This document shows, piece by piece, positions 20,588 through 28,431 of a DNA stretch of 64,000 bases. Under the pieces are notes generated by a model. The model was not told the origin of the DNA. It worked only from the letters and a program-made list of their open reading frames with translations, and ran no database searches. Source of the DNA: Lactococcus paracarnosus. Lineage in GTDB: Bacteria > Bacillota > Bacilli > Lactobacillales > Streptococcaceae. Positions within the stretch are counted from its first letter, which is position 1, and each line of letters opens with the position of its first letter. The position numbers and the translations under genes were made by a program. The stretch is taken from NCBI RefSeq assembly GCF_006770285.1, contig NZ_CP017195.1, positions 930,001-994,000 on the forward strand, in the 5' to 3' direction.

Positions 20588-21561
20588 GAAAGAAAAAAAT
20601 AGTCGTAATAGGTGGTGGAACAGGTATTCCTGTCATCTTGAACGCTTTGAGAAAGGAAGATGTCGATCTGACAGCAATCGTGACGGTTGCTGATGATGGT
20701 GGCAGTTCTGGAGAGTTAAGGGGAGCACTTGATATTGCCCCGCCAGGTGATTTACGCAATGTCCTAGTTGCTATGAGTGACATGCCGCGTCTTTATGAAC
20801 AAATCTTTCAATATCGCTTTAAAGCTGATGATGGACCGCTAAAAGGTCATCCGATTGGGAACCTAGTGATTGCAGGTGTTTCAGAAATGCAAGGCTCTAC
20901 CTATAATGCCATTCAAATTTTGGCTAAGTTCTTTCATGTTCAAGGCAGGATTTTACCCTCTAGTGAAGCAGCCTTAACCCTTCATGCTGTCTTTCAAGAC
21001 AAAAAAGAGGTGATTGGGGAAAGTCATATTGCAGATTATCCTGGTAAGATTGATCACGTCTATGTAACCAATACAAATAATCAGGAAACGCCAACTGCCT
21101 CGCGCCATGTTGTTACTGAAATTATGGCTGCGGATACGATTGTCATGGGACCTGGTAGTCTTTTTACCTCTATCTTACCAAATGTTGTTATTCCAGAAAT
21201 ACGGGAAGCCTTAATTCAGACAACAGCTCAGGTTGTCTATGTTTGTAACATCATGACACAACGTGGTGAAACGGAAAACTTTACTGATGCGGATCATGTA
21301 AATGTCTTACATCAGCATGTTGGCACGCAATTTATTGATACTGTTTTGGTAAATGTGGCACAAGTACCAGATACTTATATGAACACAAATAAGTTTGATG
21401 AATATCTTGTCCAGGTGAGACATGATTTTAGCGGACTTCAAGCAGAAAATATTCGGATCATCTCCAATGATTTTCTGAAATTAGTTGATGGTGGTGCCTT
21501 CCATAATGGAGATGCAGTAGCCCAAGAAATCATGCGCATTAGTGAGAGACGGATGCTATGA
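20584..21561 (+). CDS. yvcK: YvcK (GlmR / gluconeogenesis factor)
   Basis: 325 residues of the CofD-like UPF0052 family. Signature [15 protein letters not shown] at the N-terminus, [40 protein letters not shown] and [14 protein letters not shown]. In Bacillus this protein binds UDP-GlcNAc and stimulates GlmS, linking carbon supply to peptidoglycan precursors. It overlaps both neighbours by 4 bp (ATGA). Confidence 0.95.
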   Translation: MRKKKIVVIGGGTGIPVILNALRKEDVDLTAIVTVADDGGSSGELRGALDIAPPGDLRNVLVAMSDMPRLYEQIFQYRFKADDGPLKGHPIGNLVIAGVSEMQGSTYNAIQILAKFFHVQGRILPSSEAALTLHAVFQDKKEVIGESHIADYPGKIDHVYVTNTNNQETPTASRHVVTEIMAADTIVMGPGSLFTSILPNVVIPEIREALIQTTAQVVYVCNIMTQRGETENFTDADHVNVLHQHVGTQFIDTVLVNVAQVPDTYMNTNKFDEYLVQVRHDFSGLQAENIRIISNDFLKLVDGGAFHNGDAVAQEIMRISERRML

Positions 21562-22463
21562 GTTTTTCTTCTGAAGTTAAAAAAGAGCTGACCCAATTAA
21601 CTGTTTCAGATGGTGTCCTAATCGCCTTGCTAAGAATGAACGGTATTTTAGGCATATCAGGTGGTTTGACTTTAGCGATTACGACTGAAAATGCAACAAC
21701 TGCACGTTTTATTTACGCCACATTATTGGCTAAATATGAAATTAAATCAGAAATAAAAACACATCAAAAGACAACTCTATCTAAAAACCGTGTGTATACG
21801 ATTGTCATCAAAGACAATGTATCCGATATCTTAGACAGATTTGAATTAGCAGATAGCTTATTATTAGATCATGGTATACCAGATTCAGTGAAATTTGATG
21901 AAAAAATGGCCGTTGGTTATTTACGTGGCGCTTTTCTCAGTAGTGGTAGTGTCACAAATCCTGAAAAGGGGAAATATCATTTAGAAATTGCCTCTTACTA
22001 TGAAGAGCATGCAGCCGATTTACAACTTTTATTGGGAAACTTTGAGATTATTAGCAAGGTGATCAATAGAAAATCTAGATCTGTCACTTATTTAGCTAAT
22101 TCTGAGATGATTATCGACTTCCTGAGTCTGATTGGTGCTAATGCTGCCAGATTTAAGATAGAAGATGCAAAAATTGTCAGAGAGATGCGTAATACTGCCA
22201 ACCGACAAACTAATTTTGAAGCAGCAAATATTGGAAAAACGGTTAATGCTGCGCAGACTGTTATTGAAGCCATAAAGTTCCTTAAAAGCATGGATAAATT
22301 ACCAGATAATTTAAGAGAAATCGCTGTTGCCAGAATGGCTAATCCAGATGCCACAATCGTTGAACTGGGTCAACTATTAGTCCCACCACTTGGTAAATCT
22401 GGAGTTAACCATCGACTACGAAAAATAAAAGAATTAGCTGAACAACTTCGTCAATTAGACTAA
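21558..22463 (+). CDS. whiA: DNA-binding protein WhiA
   Basis: 301 residues: an N-terminal LAGLIDADG-homing-endonuclease-like fold ([34 protein letters not shown]) and a C-terminal helix-turn-helix (LREIAVARMANPD, LGKSGVNHRLRKIKELA). WhiA affects division and chromosome segregation in Firmicutes. The last codons (EQLRQLD stop) and the overlapping terminator form one copy of a 38-bp repeat whose second copy lies at 26909-26946. Confidence 0.95.
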   Translation: MSFSSEVKKELTQLTVSDGVLIALLRMNGILGISGGLTLAITTENATTARFIYATLLAKYEIKSEIKTHQKTTLSKNRVYTIVIKDNVSDILDRFELADSLLLDHGIPDSVKFDEKMAVGYLRGAFLSSGSVTNPEKGKYHLEIASYYEEHAADLQLLLGNFEIISKVINRKSRSVTYLANSEMIIDFLSLIGANAARFKIEDAKIVREMRNTANRQTNFEAANIGKTVNAAQTVIEAIKFLKSMDKLPDNLREIAVARMANPDATIVELGQLLVPPLGKSGVNHRLRKIKELAEQLRQLD

Positions 22464-22477
22464 AGAAGTTGTTTTTT
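22440..22477 (+). repeat. Left copy of 38-bp direct repeat (whiA 3' end plus terminator)
   Basis: It starts GAACAACTTCGTC and ends with the T-tract. An identical 38-bp copy lies at 26909-26946, about 4.47 kb away. Together they bracket the LXG cassette. This copy is the native one because it is the end of whiA. Confidence 0.9.
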
Positions 22478-22479
22478 TT
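22441..22479 (+). terminator. whiA terminator
   Basis: AACAACTTC (22441-22449) pairs with GAAGTTGTT (22465-22473), followed by TTTTTT. The stem overlaps the last whiA codons and its stop. Confidence 0.85.
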
Positions 22480-22555
22480 GTAACAAATTCTAGGAGATAT
22501 TTAATTTCCACACGATTTATTATGGAGCCTGTTAACCCCCAAATATAAACTTTTG

Positions 22556-22584
22556 AAATCAAGTATTGACTGCTTGATTTTTTT
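22556..22584 (+). terminator. Second hairpin in the whiA-LXG gap
   Basis: AAATCAAG (22556-22563), a 9-nt loop, CTTGATTT (22573-22580), then T residues. No intact gene precedes it, so it may be left from a lost gene or act as an insulator. The remainder of 22480-22680 is AT-rich with no recognisable coding content. Confidence 0.6.
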
Positions 22585-22683
22585 GTTTGCTTTGGTACAT
22601 ATCAATCAGCTTAATACGCCACTAAGTCAAGATTATTAATGATAAAACAAAGAAAAAAGTAAGTGTGTTTTAATTAAATTAAC

Positions 22684-22712
22684 TTGACAATCTATTTTTT
22701 GTTTGTTAGACT
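22684..22712 (+). promoter_or_regulatory. Sigma-A promoter of the LXG cassette
   Basis: Consensus -35 TTGACA (22684-22689), a 17-bp spacer and -10 TAGACT (22707-22712). Transcription should begin near 22719, leaving a leader of about 140 nt before the first gene. It is one of the strongest promoters by sequence in the window. Confidence 0.8.
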
Positions 22713-22725
22713 GTCAGTATATATT

Positions 22726-22739
22726 AGAAAACGCTTTCA
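22726..22739 (+). promoter_or_regulatory. CcpA operator (cre) over the LXG promoter start site
   Basis: AGAAAACGCTTTCA matches the cre consensus (TGWAARCGYTTWCA type) except at the first base. It lies about 7 bp after the expected transcription start, a position where CcpA acts as a repressor or roadblock. Confidence 0.7.
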
Positions 22740-22859
22740 AAAACTGAAGGGATTAAAAGTTTTACACTGACCAAACTAATGTAACATCAGAAAAGAGTGG
22801 AGGGGGCCAGTTTTTGAGAGGTACTGTGAACAAGATAACCAGTAATAAAGGAGATACAA

Positions 22860-23138
22860 ATGTCGGATAAACTAAGGTCTAACTTAAGTGCAGCTAATGC
22901 AGCAGTTTCACAATTTCGCATCGGAAACGCCTCTGTACAGTATTTTTCACTCGAAGAAAGCAATATTGTAGGAATGAAAAATGCGGAAGAAATTTCTAAT
23001 TCGATTATTTCAGATATAGCAAAACTTGAATCTGCTATCAAAATGCAAGCTGATAAATTTCCTAAATTAGCCGCAGTTATCGAGGAACGTGATAAGTTAG
23101 ATGCTTCTGATTTGACGACAATGACCTGGGGATTTTGA
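22860..23138 (+). CDS. Type VII secretion LXG-associated small helical protein (DUF3130 / TIGR04197 type)
   Basis: 92 residues, helical, no signal peptide. It reads as the TIGR04197/SACOL2603 family of T7SS effectors (DUF3130): start MSDKLRSNLSAANAAVSQF, central NAEEISNSIISDIAKLESAI, C-terminus ending in TMTWGF. Family knowledge: such WXG100-like proteins are encoded directly before LXG toxins, bind the LXG domain and are needed for export through the EssC-type T7SSb. Strong RBS AAGGAG (22849-22854). One base separates it from the next gene. Confidence 0.8.
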   Translation: MSDKLRSNLSAANAAVSQFRIGNASVQYFSLEESNIVGMKNAEEISNSIISDIAKLESAIKMQADKFPKLAAVIEERDKLDASDLTTMTWGF

Positions 23139-23498
23139 GTGATGGGAAAAGATAACAATTCAGATAAGCATTTTGCATTAAATCAAAAAATAATCTCAAA
23201 AGAACGGTCAAGTGATGCTATACATCTTGAAGGACAGCAAACGCAGGATCGAATTGATAACTTTGCATATATGATGATGAAAAGTTTTAGAGACTTTCAA
23301 GAAATTGAAGAGAGTATCAAAAAAAGAAGTCATGTGCAAAGTGGATATGATGAAACAGCGCACAAACAAACCTATATATCTAATCTTATAAACCAACAAA
23401 AAGAAGAGTTTAAACAAGTCTATCATAAGGCAAGTTTAAAACTTGAAGATGAGCGCGAACAATTACTAAGAGAAAGGAACAGTCTATCATGGGATTGA
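23139..23498 (+). CDS. LXG-associated helical targeting protein (DUF3958 type)
   Basis: 119 residues, strongly charged, predicted helical hairpin. The content (LNQKIISKERSSDAIHLEGQ, QTYISNLINQQKEEFKQVYH, KLEDEREQLLRERNSLSWD) matches the DUF3958 proteins that sit between DUF3130 genes and LXG toxin genes. GTG at 23139 is the listed start; an ATG follows at 23142 with equivalent product. Its end overlaps the LXG gene by 10 bp, and the AGAAAGGAA ribosome site for the toxin lies in its 3' end. It probably works with the DUF3130 protein as dual targeting factor for the toxin. Confidence 0.75.
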   Translation: MMGKDNNSDKHFALNQKIISKERSSDAIHLEGQQTQDRIDNFAYMMMKSFRDFQEIEESIKKRSHVQSGYDETAHKQTYISNLINQQKEEFKQVYHKASLKLEDEREQLLRERNSLSWD

Positions 23499-24808
23499 TT
23501 TACAAACCGTCTGACTCACAAGGTCTTGTGCGTGCGCTTAATCGTAATATTAGAACGGCCGATGAGATGATCGCAGGTCTTAATCAAGCCAGTAAGCATT
23601 TAGTTGCTGCATTGAATAATAAAACGTTATCAGGTGCTGCCTATACTGCGGGTAAGGGGATGTTTTCACAACTGGTCTTGCCAGCGATTTCTAGAGCATC
23701 ACGGTCGCTTGATAACTTAAAATCAGAAGCTAAGCAGTATGAAGGATTTGCCTCAGATGCTGGTGGGGAGCTTTTAGATGAGGATAAACTAAATGAACAG
23801 CTCCAAATTCTTCAAACACAACAAGCGACTTTAATTTCTCAAATTAATTTTTATAAGCAACAGGCTTTCTCACATTCAGATAATAGTGATTTAAAGTTAA
23901 GTTATATAGATGCAAGTCAACAGCTATCTGCTTATATAAGCACTGTCTCAGATGATATTCAAAAAGTTCAGGATAAACTTAGAAAACTACACACGTTCAA
24001 CACGAATGTGATGCCACTATTTAAGGATGTAAGTCAGGATTTTAAAGTAGTAGCAGATGCCGTATCAGTAATTACTACGACTACGTTTACTAAAAATGGA
24101 AAATTTAGCATTAGTAAAGCAAAAACTGCGTATAAATTACTTGAAGTTGGTACTAACTACAAAAATGCAAGGCGATTTCTTTCTGGTACAAAGATTATCA
24201 AGACAGTCAATGCTGATGGGGATACTGTACTTAAAGTTGGCAAAAAATACCTTTCAAAAGTTGGTAAAGGACATATTTATAAGACTGGTAAAACTTTTGA
24301 AGCGTTAAGTAGACTTAAGTTAGGAGATTATAAACAGTTTAGTCAAGTATTTAAATCAGAGTTTAAATCTGGAGTAAAGGTGACTGAAAATTTTAAAGCA
24401 TGGAAAGGGGCTAGTAAATTTACTAAACTAGGAAAAGGATTAGGCATTTTAGGTACAGGGGCGACTATCTTTCACAATGCTTCAAATGATTTTAAAGGTG
24501 GCGTGAACGGTGAATCAGTTAAAAAATTTGCGGTAAATACAGCAGTTGATTTAAGTGCAGGAGCAGGGGCTACCGCACTAGGTGCGTCCGTCGGATCACT
24601 TATTTTACCGCCTTTGGGTACTGTTGTTGGTGTAGGGTTAGGAATATTATTCAATTATGGGTTAAGTAATTATAAATATGGACAACCTCCAAAAACCACA
24701 ATTGAACAGTTTAAAACAGGAACTAAAGCAATTACTAAGCATATTTCAGATGGAGCAAGCGAAATTACTAATGATATAGGTAAAAGTTTATCTCGTATTT
24801 TTTGGTAA
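23489..24808 (+). CDS. LXG-domain T7SSb toxin with glycine-zipper C-terminus
   Basis: 439 residues. Residues 1 to about 200 form the LXG export domain (MGLIYKPSDSQGLVRALNRN, coiled helices through KLRKLHTFNTNVMPLFKDVS). The middle (about 205-350) is lysine-rich. The C-terminal toxin region contains a glycine/alanine-rich hydrophobic stretch at about 350-395 (AGAGATALGASVGSLILPPL, VVGVGLGILFNYG) of the glycine-zipper type, then a helical tail. No nuclease, NADase or lipase motif is present. Known glycine-zipper LXG toxins such as TelE act on membranes, so a pore-forming antibacterial role is inferred. The target membrane must be protected by products encoded just downstream. Confidence 0.8.
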   Translation: MGLIYKPSDSQGLVRALNRNIRTADEMIAGLNQASKHLVAALNNKTLSGAAYTAGKGMFSQLVLPAISRASRSLDNLKSEAKQYEGFASDAGGELLDEDKLNEQLQILQTQQATLISQINFYKQQAFSHSDNSDLKLSYIDASQQLSAYISTVSDDIQKVQDKLRKLHTFNTNVMPLFKDVSQDFKVVADAVSVITTTTFTKNGKFSISKAKTAYKLLEVGTNYKNARRFLSGTKIIKTVNADGDTVLKVGKKYLSKVGKGHIYKTGKTFEALSRLKLGDYKQFSQVFKSEFKSGVKVTENFKAWKGASKFTKLGKGLGILGTGATIFHNASNDFKGGVNGESVKKFAVNTAVDLSAGAGATALGASVGSLILPPLGTVVGVGLGILFNYGLSNYKYGQPPKTTIEQFKTGTKAITKHISDGASEITNDIGKSLSRIFW

Positions 24809-24820
24809 GTTTGGATTAAT

Positions 24821-25840
24821 ATGGAAAAAGAAAAAATAATTGAAGCAAAAAATATAGCTTATTTTCAAGCTTTAGCAAATTCTAGAGCATCATTAACACA
24901 ACTTGGCATAGCACTTATTGCTGGCTTGCCGACAGGGTTACTGATGACATGGCTGTTAAAGCAAGCCAGTGTGTATGCACATATAGTTGAATTTAAAGGG
25001 TTTGTCTATGTATTTGCTTTTCTGACTGTTTTCATGGGATTAATAGGTGTTTCTTCATTTTTCACTAAAACAGTCTATCATTTTCAGAACTTTTTTTCTG
25101 CTCTATTTTGTGTACTTATTGTCATTTTGACATTTTTTATATGGATGCTTTGCTATTTTTCGGTTTTGTATATCAAAGCAAATACACTGTTTTCACCATC
25201 TGGATTATTTGGGAAAATAATCATATTACTATCTGTTGTCATCTTTTTGTTTTCTATAGGGGTGAATATTTATCTTCTTCATCATCGGTTAAAAATAGGT
25301 TTTTCTGAAACCAGAACAAATAAAAATTTTTTAGCTGTTTCTGGAGTTTGCAGTTCAAAAATATTAGGCATCATTTTTTGTATGGTGATGCTTGTACCAC
25401 CTATTTTAACTCAGGGAAAATACCTAATGAATATGTTTGGTGTGTTATGTATATTAGGGATTAGCATTATTTTCCCTAGTCCAATTGTGGAATTCTCTTA
25501 TTTAGCATATCTCAAAAGTAAAAGTAAAATCTATTGGGAAAAGGCGCCACTCAGAAAAATAAAAACAAGTGCTGAAAAAATAAAATTAAAGAAACGTATC
25601 ATCCTGATTTCATATCTTGTTTTATCGATTTTATCTGTCTATTTAGTAGGAGGTGTATTTTTCAATGTGCTCCCTTCTCTAGTGATAGTATGCGTAGTTT
25701 TATTAATTCTAATTAGTTATGTTGTGCTTATCATCACATGGCTTGCTAGAAAAATAGATGATAAAAAGAAATTGATCAAAAAAAGAAAAATGAAGCACAA
25801 AAGAAAATTAATGAACAAAGGAAAAAGGAAAGAAAAATGA
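24821..25840 (+). CDS. Polytopic membrane protein, candidate immunity protein of the LXG toxin
   Basis: 339 residues with about eight hydrophobic segments (from GIALIAGLPTGLLMTWLL to LILISYVVLIITWLA) and a very basic C-terminal tail (KKLIKKRKMKHKRKLMNKGK). No family recognised. It follows the toxin by 12 bp and ends in an ATGA overlap with the next gene. A membrane-acting toxin needs a membrane-located immunity protein, so this is the best candidate by position and topology; that role is inference. Start ATG 24821 lacks a strong ribosome site, suggesting coupling to toxin translation. Confidence 0.55.
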   Translation: MEKEKIIEAKNIAYFQALANSRASLTQLGIALIAGLPTGLLMTWLLKQASVYAHIVEFKGFVYVFAFLTVFMGLIGVSSFFTKTVYHFQNFFSALFCVLIVILTFFIWMLCYFSVLYIKANTLFSPSGLFGKIIILLSVVIFLFSIGVNIYLLHHRLKIGFSETRTNKNFLAVSGVCSSKILGIIFCMVMLVPPILTQGKYLMNMFGVLCILGISIIFPSPIVEFSYLAYLKSKSKIYWEKAPLRKIKTSAEKIKLKKRIILISYLVLSILSVYLVGGVFFNVLPSLVIVCVVLLILISYVVLIITWLARKIDDKKKLIKKRKMKHKRKLMNKGKRKEK

Positions 25841-26286
25841 AGTTAGACCCTAGACAATTGAGTTTATATAATGTCATCCAGTTTTCTGCTGAATTAGATA
25901 AATCAAAGCCATTGCTTGATCAGATTGATGAAACGGGAGATTATTTTAAAAAGATATTGATGGAAAATGGCTATTATACAAGTGGTCCTGTTGTATTTTC
26001 TTATAATCCAGAGGTGATGGATAGTTCCCTATATATTATGACATCTATAGGGAACAAAGTTGAAATATCAGAAAATGATTTAGAACATTTTGCTTATGTT
26101 GCACATTTTGAGTTAGATACAAGTTATTGGTATCGTCATTTTGATATTGATCAAGAAATTCCTTATGAGGCATTAAAGCAAAAGATAGCTAATAAAAATC
26201 AAAAAGCAAAGACTATTTACCATGTTATTTTAACCTTTTATGGAGAAGTTATGCTTGATTTGTACTATGATGTGGAGGATATTTAA
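25837..26286 (+). CDS. DUF5085-like soluble protein of the LXG locus (first paralogue)
   Basis: 149 residues, no signal or membrane helix, acidic. Pattern: MKLDPRQLSLYNVIQFSAEL, then NGYYTSGPVVFSYNPEVMD, SLYIMTSIGNKVEIS, YVAHFELDTSYWYRHFDIDQ and a beta-strand end. The GYxxxGPxxFSYN segment aligns with GYHLKGPYFYSLN of the next gene, so the two are diverged paralogues. The layout resembles DUF5085 proteins found in LXG loci and the GyrI-like ligand-binding fold. Function unknown; it could be accessory or immunity. Confidence 0.5.
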   Translation: MKLDPRQLSLYNVIQFSAELDKSKPLLDQIDETGDYFKKILMENGYYTSGPVVFSYNPEVMDSSLYIMTSIGNKVEISENDLEHFAYVAHFELDTSYWYRHFDIDQEIPYEALKQKIANKNQKAKTIYHVILTFYGEVMLDLYYDVEDI

Positions 26287-26787
26287 GTGAAGATTTCTTT
26301 TCAAAATATTCAGGTGGAAGAAAAAATAGCATTTCAGAATGTTATAAGCCAGAGAAAACAAGTGCATTATAAAAAAATGGATGGCGCGTTTCAAAAGTTT
26401 ATTTCAATAGTTGTTGCATCGGGATATCATTTAAAAGGTCCGTATTTCTATAGCTTGAACAATGCTCCGATAGATGAAATAGTAGATATTGAGATGTTTA
26501 TCCCTATTTACGAAAATTGTTTTGATACCAAAAATTTGGCTACATTTAATTATCATACCTATTTTGAAGTTGGACCAGTATTAAAAAATAGTGTGACAGA
26601 GAGTTTTGAAAAGAATACAGAACAAGTGTATGCTGAACTATTAGCAACTTTAGAAATTAATGACTTAGAGATAAATACGCCTTTCTTTCATATCTTACCA
26701 AGAGATAAAGCTAAATATACTTATATTTATTTAGGGTATACATCAAATAGCCTATTTCTAAAAGATACAGAAGGTGAACGTGAATGA
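26287..26787 (+). CDS. DUF5085-like soluble protein of the LXG locus (second paralogue)
   Basis: 166 residues with a GTG start immediately after the previous stop and RBS GGAGG (26275-26279). Sequence landmarks: VASGYHLKGPYFYSLNNAPI, EIVDIEMFIPIYEN, TYFEVGPVLK and YTYIYLGYTSNSLFLKD. This is a better match to the DUF5085 pattern (GPxFYSLNNxPxDExxDIExFxP). It may form a heterodimer with its neighbour. Assignment to DUF5085 is from memory of the pattern, and no molecular function is known for that family. Confidence 0.55.
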   Translation: MKISFQNIQVEEKIAFQNVISQRKQVHYKKMDGAFQKFISIVVASGYHLKGPYFYSLNNAPIDEIVDIEMFIPIYENCFDTKNLATFNYHTYFEVGPVLKNSVTESFEKNTEQVYAELLATLEINDLEINTPFFHILPRDKAKYTYIYLGYTSNSLFLKDTEGERE

Positions 26788-26804
26788 TGATTAAAAGTTA
26801 GTAA

Positions 26805-26891
26805 TGGTCTATCATGGGATTAAATGACAATCCGTCTGAATCATAAGCATCTTGTGGTCAACACGTCTTAATAAAGCCAGTAAGCATTTAG
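26805..26891 (+). pseudogene. Decayed 5' remnant of an LXG toxin gene
   Basis: GTCTATCATGGGATT (from 26807) repeats the region around the intact LXG start (23482 onward). The following codons correspond to MGLNDNPSES then a stop, against MGLIYKPSDS in the intact gene. After a deletion of about 37 bp, 26865-26891 matches 23577-23603 in 26 of 27 positions (the codons for LNQASKHL). The remnant has an internal stop and no downstream toxin, so it is non-functional. It lies immediately before the right direct repeat. Confidence 0.8.
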
Positions 26892-26908
26892 ATAGGGATA
26901 TACCAAAA

Positions 26909-26946
26909 GAACAACTTCGTCAATTAGACTAAAGAAGTTGTTTTTT
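26909..26946 (+). repeat. Right copy of 38-bp direct repeat (duplicate of whiA end and terminator)
   Basis: Identical to 22440-22477 over 38 bp, including the EQLRQLD-stop codons and the full terminator stem and T-tract. No whiA-like sequence precedes it. It marks the right edge of the island and probably terminates the LXG operon. Confidence 0.9.
26910..26946 (+). terminator. Terminator within the right repeat
   Basis: Same AACAACTTC / GAAGTTGTT stem and T6 tract as after whiA, so it retains full terminator structure and ends the LXG cassette transcript. Confidence 0.8.
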
Positions 26947-27024
26947 GCTATGAATAAATGCGAATACAACCTGTCATGAGATTAACTCTGATGTAACATC
27001 TTTTAACATAGCCAATATAAAAAC

Positions 27025-27053
27025 TTGTAAATATGACGAAAATACCTTATAAT
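27025..27053 (+). promoter_or_regulatory. Promoter of citZ-acnA-icd
   Basis: -35 TTGTAA (27025-27030), 17-bp spacer, -10 TATAAT (27048-27053). Start near 27060, followed by GGAGGG (27089-27094) before ATG 27104. The remaining gap 26947-27024 shows only a short GATGTAACATC palindrome (26989-26999). Confidence 0.7.
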
Positions 27054-27103
27054 GAGTTATTAACTAAATTTTCAGAAGATTCTCTCGGAGGGTTGCTACG
27101 GCT

Positions 27104-28429
27104 ATGGATAACTATATCACTAAGATACAAAAGAACTCGATTATTCCTTTGGCATTCTATGAGCAGTATGATGTCAAAAAAGGGCTACGTGATGTGAATG
27201 GTAAAGGTGTTTTAGCAGGATTAACCAATATTTCTGCTATTCATTCCTTTGATGAAGCGGGCGATCCCATGCCAGGTATTTTGGAGTATCGCGCGATCAA
27301 TATCAAAGCGATTTCGGAACATCTTAAGGCCGAAAACCGGTTTGGTTTTGAGGAAATTACCTATTTGTTATTGTTTGGTGAATTACCTACTGCAGCAGAA
27401 TTAGCTGAGTTTAATCAAAAATTAGTCGACAAACGTCAATTACCGCCTGAATTTGTTCGCGACATTATTTTGAAAGCAACCTCAAATGATATCATGAATT
27501 CTATGAGTCGTAGTATTTTATCATTGGCGACTTTTGATGAAAAGGTCAATGAGATGACCTTGGAAAATGTTTTAGATCAATCGCTTAGTTTGATTGCCAA
27601 TTTCCCCCTCTTAGCCATATATGCTTACCAAGCCTATAATCATATCGAAAAAGATGAAAGCCTTTACATTCATTATCCAGATAAAGCGCTAACTACCGCA
27701 GAAAATATTTTGAGACTGTTACGACCAGATAAGCAGTTTACTGACACGGAAGCAAAAGTGTTAGACCTAGCCCTGATTTTGCATATGGAGCATGGTGGCG
27801 GGAATAATTCGACCTTCACGACCCACGTTGTGACGAGTTCTGGCACTGATACCTACGCGTCAGTTGTTGCATCATTGTCAAGTCTTAAAGGCTCAAAACA
27901 TGGTGGTGCAAATATTAAAGTGGCTAAGATGTTAGATGATATCTGGAAAAATGTACCAGATCATACAGATGAAGATGCAATTTTTGACTATCTATGCAAA
28001 ATTCTAAATAAAGATGCATTTGACAAAAAAGGGTTGATCTATGGCATGGGCCATGCCATCTATTCGCTTTCTGATCCCCGTGCTGAAGTGCTTAAATCTT
28101 ATGTCAAAGAACTTGCTGAAGAAAAGGGCTTACATGATGCCTATCAGTTTTACAAGAAGATCGAGCGCTTAGCTCCTCAAGCGATTGCGCAAGAGCGTAA
28201 TATTTATAAAGGCGTATCTGCTAATGTCGATTTTTATAGTGGCTTTGTCTATCAGATGTTAGGCTTACCTGAGGAACTTTATACACCACTTTTTGCGATT
28301 GCAAGAATCGTTGGCTGGAGTGCACATCGCATGGAAGAAATGCTAAATATGAATAAGATTATTCGACCAGCATATGAAAGCGTCTTAACCACGAAAGCCT
28401 ATACCAAAATAGAAGATAGGGAGCTATAA
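27104..28429 (+). CDS. citZ: Citrate synthase
   Basis: 441 residues; condenses oxaloacetate and acetyl-CoA. Family landmarks: [58 protein letters not shown] and [19 protein letters not shown] (the last two hold active-site histidines), and [13 protein letters not shown]. First gene of a three-gene set with acnA 2 bp downstream and icd. In streptococci and lactococci these make 2-oxoglutarate for glutamate synthesis, because the oxidative cycle beyond that point is absent. Confidence 0.95.
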   Translation: MDNYITKIQKNSIIPLAFYEQYDVKKGLRDVNGKGVLAGLTNISAIHSFDEAGDPMPGILEYRAINIKAISEHLKAENRFGFEEITYLLLFGELPTAAELAEFNQKLVDKRQLPPEFVRDIILKATSNDIMNSMSRSILSLATFDEKVNEMTLENVLDQSLSLIANFPLLAIYAYQAYNHIEKDESLYIHYPDKALTTAENILRLLRPDKQFTDTEAKVLDLALILHMEHGGGNNSTFTTHVVTSSGTDTYASVVASLSSLKGSKHGGANIKVAKMLDDIWKNVPDHTDEDAIFDYLCKILNKDAFDKKGLIYGMGHAIYSLSDPRAEVLKSYVKELAEEKGLHDAYQFYKKIERLAPQAIAQERNIYKGVSANVDFYSGFVYQMLGLPEELYTPLFAIARIVGWSAHRMEEMLNMNKIIRPAYESVLTTKAYTKIEDREL

Positions 28430-28431
28430 AA

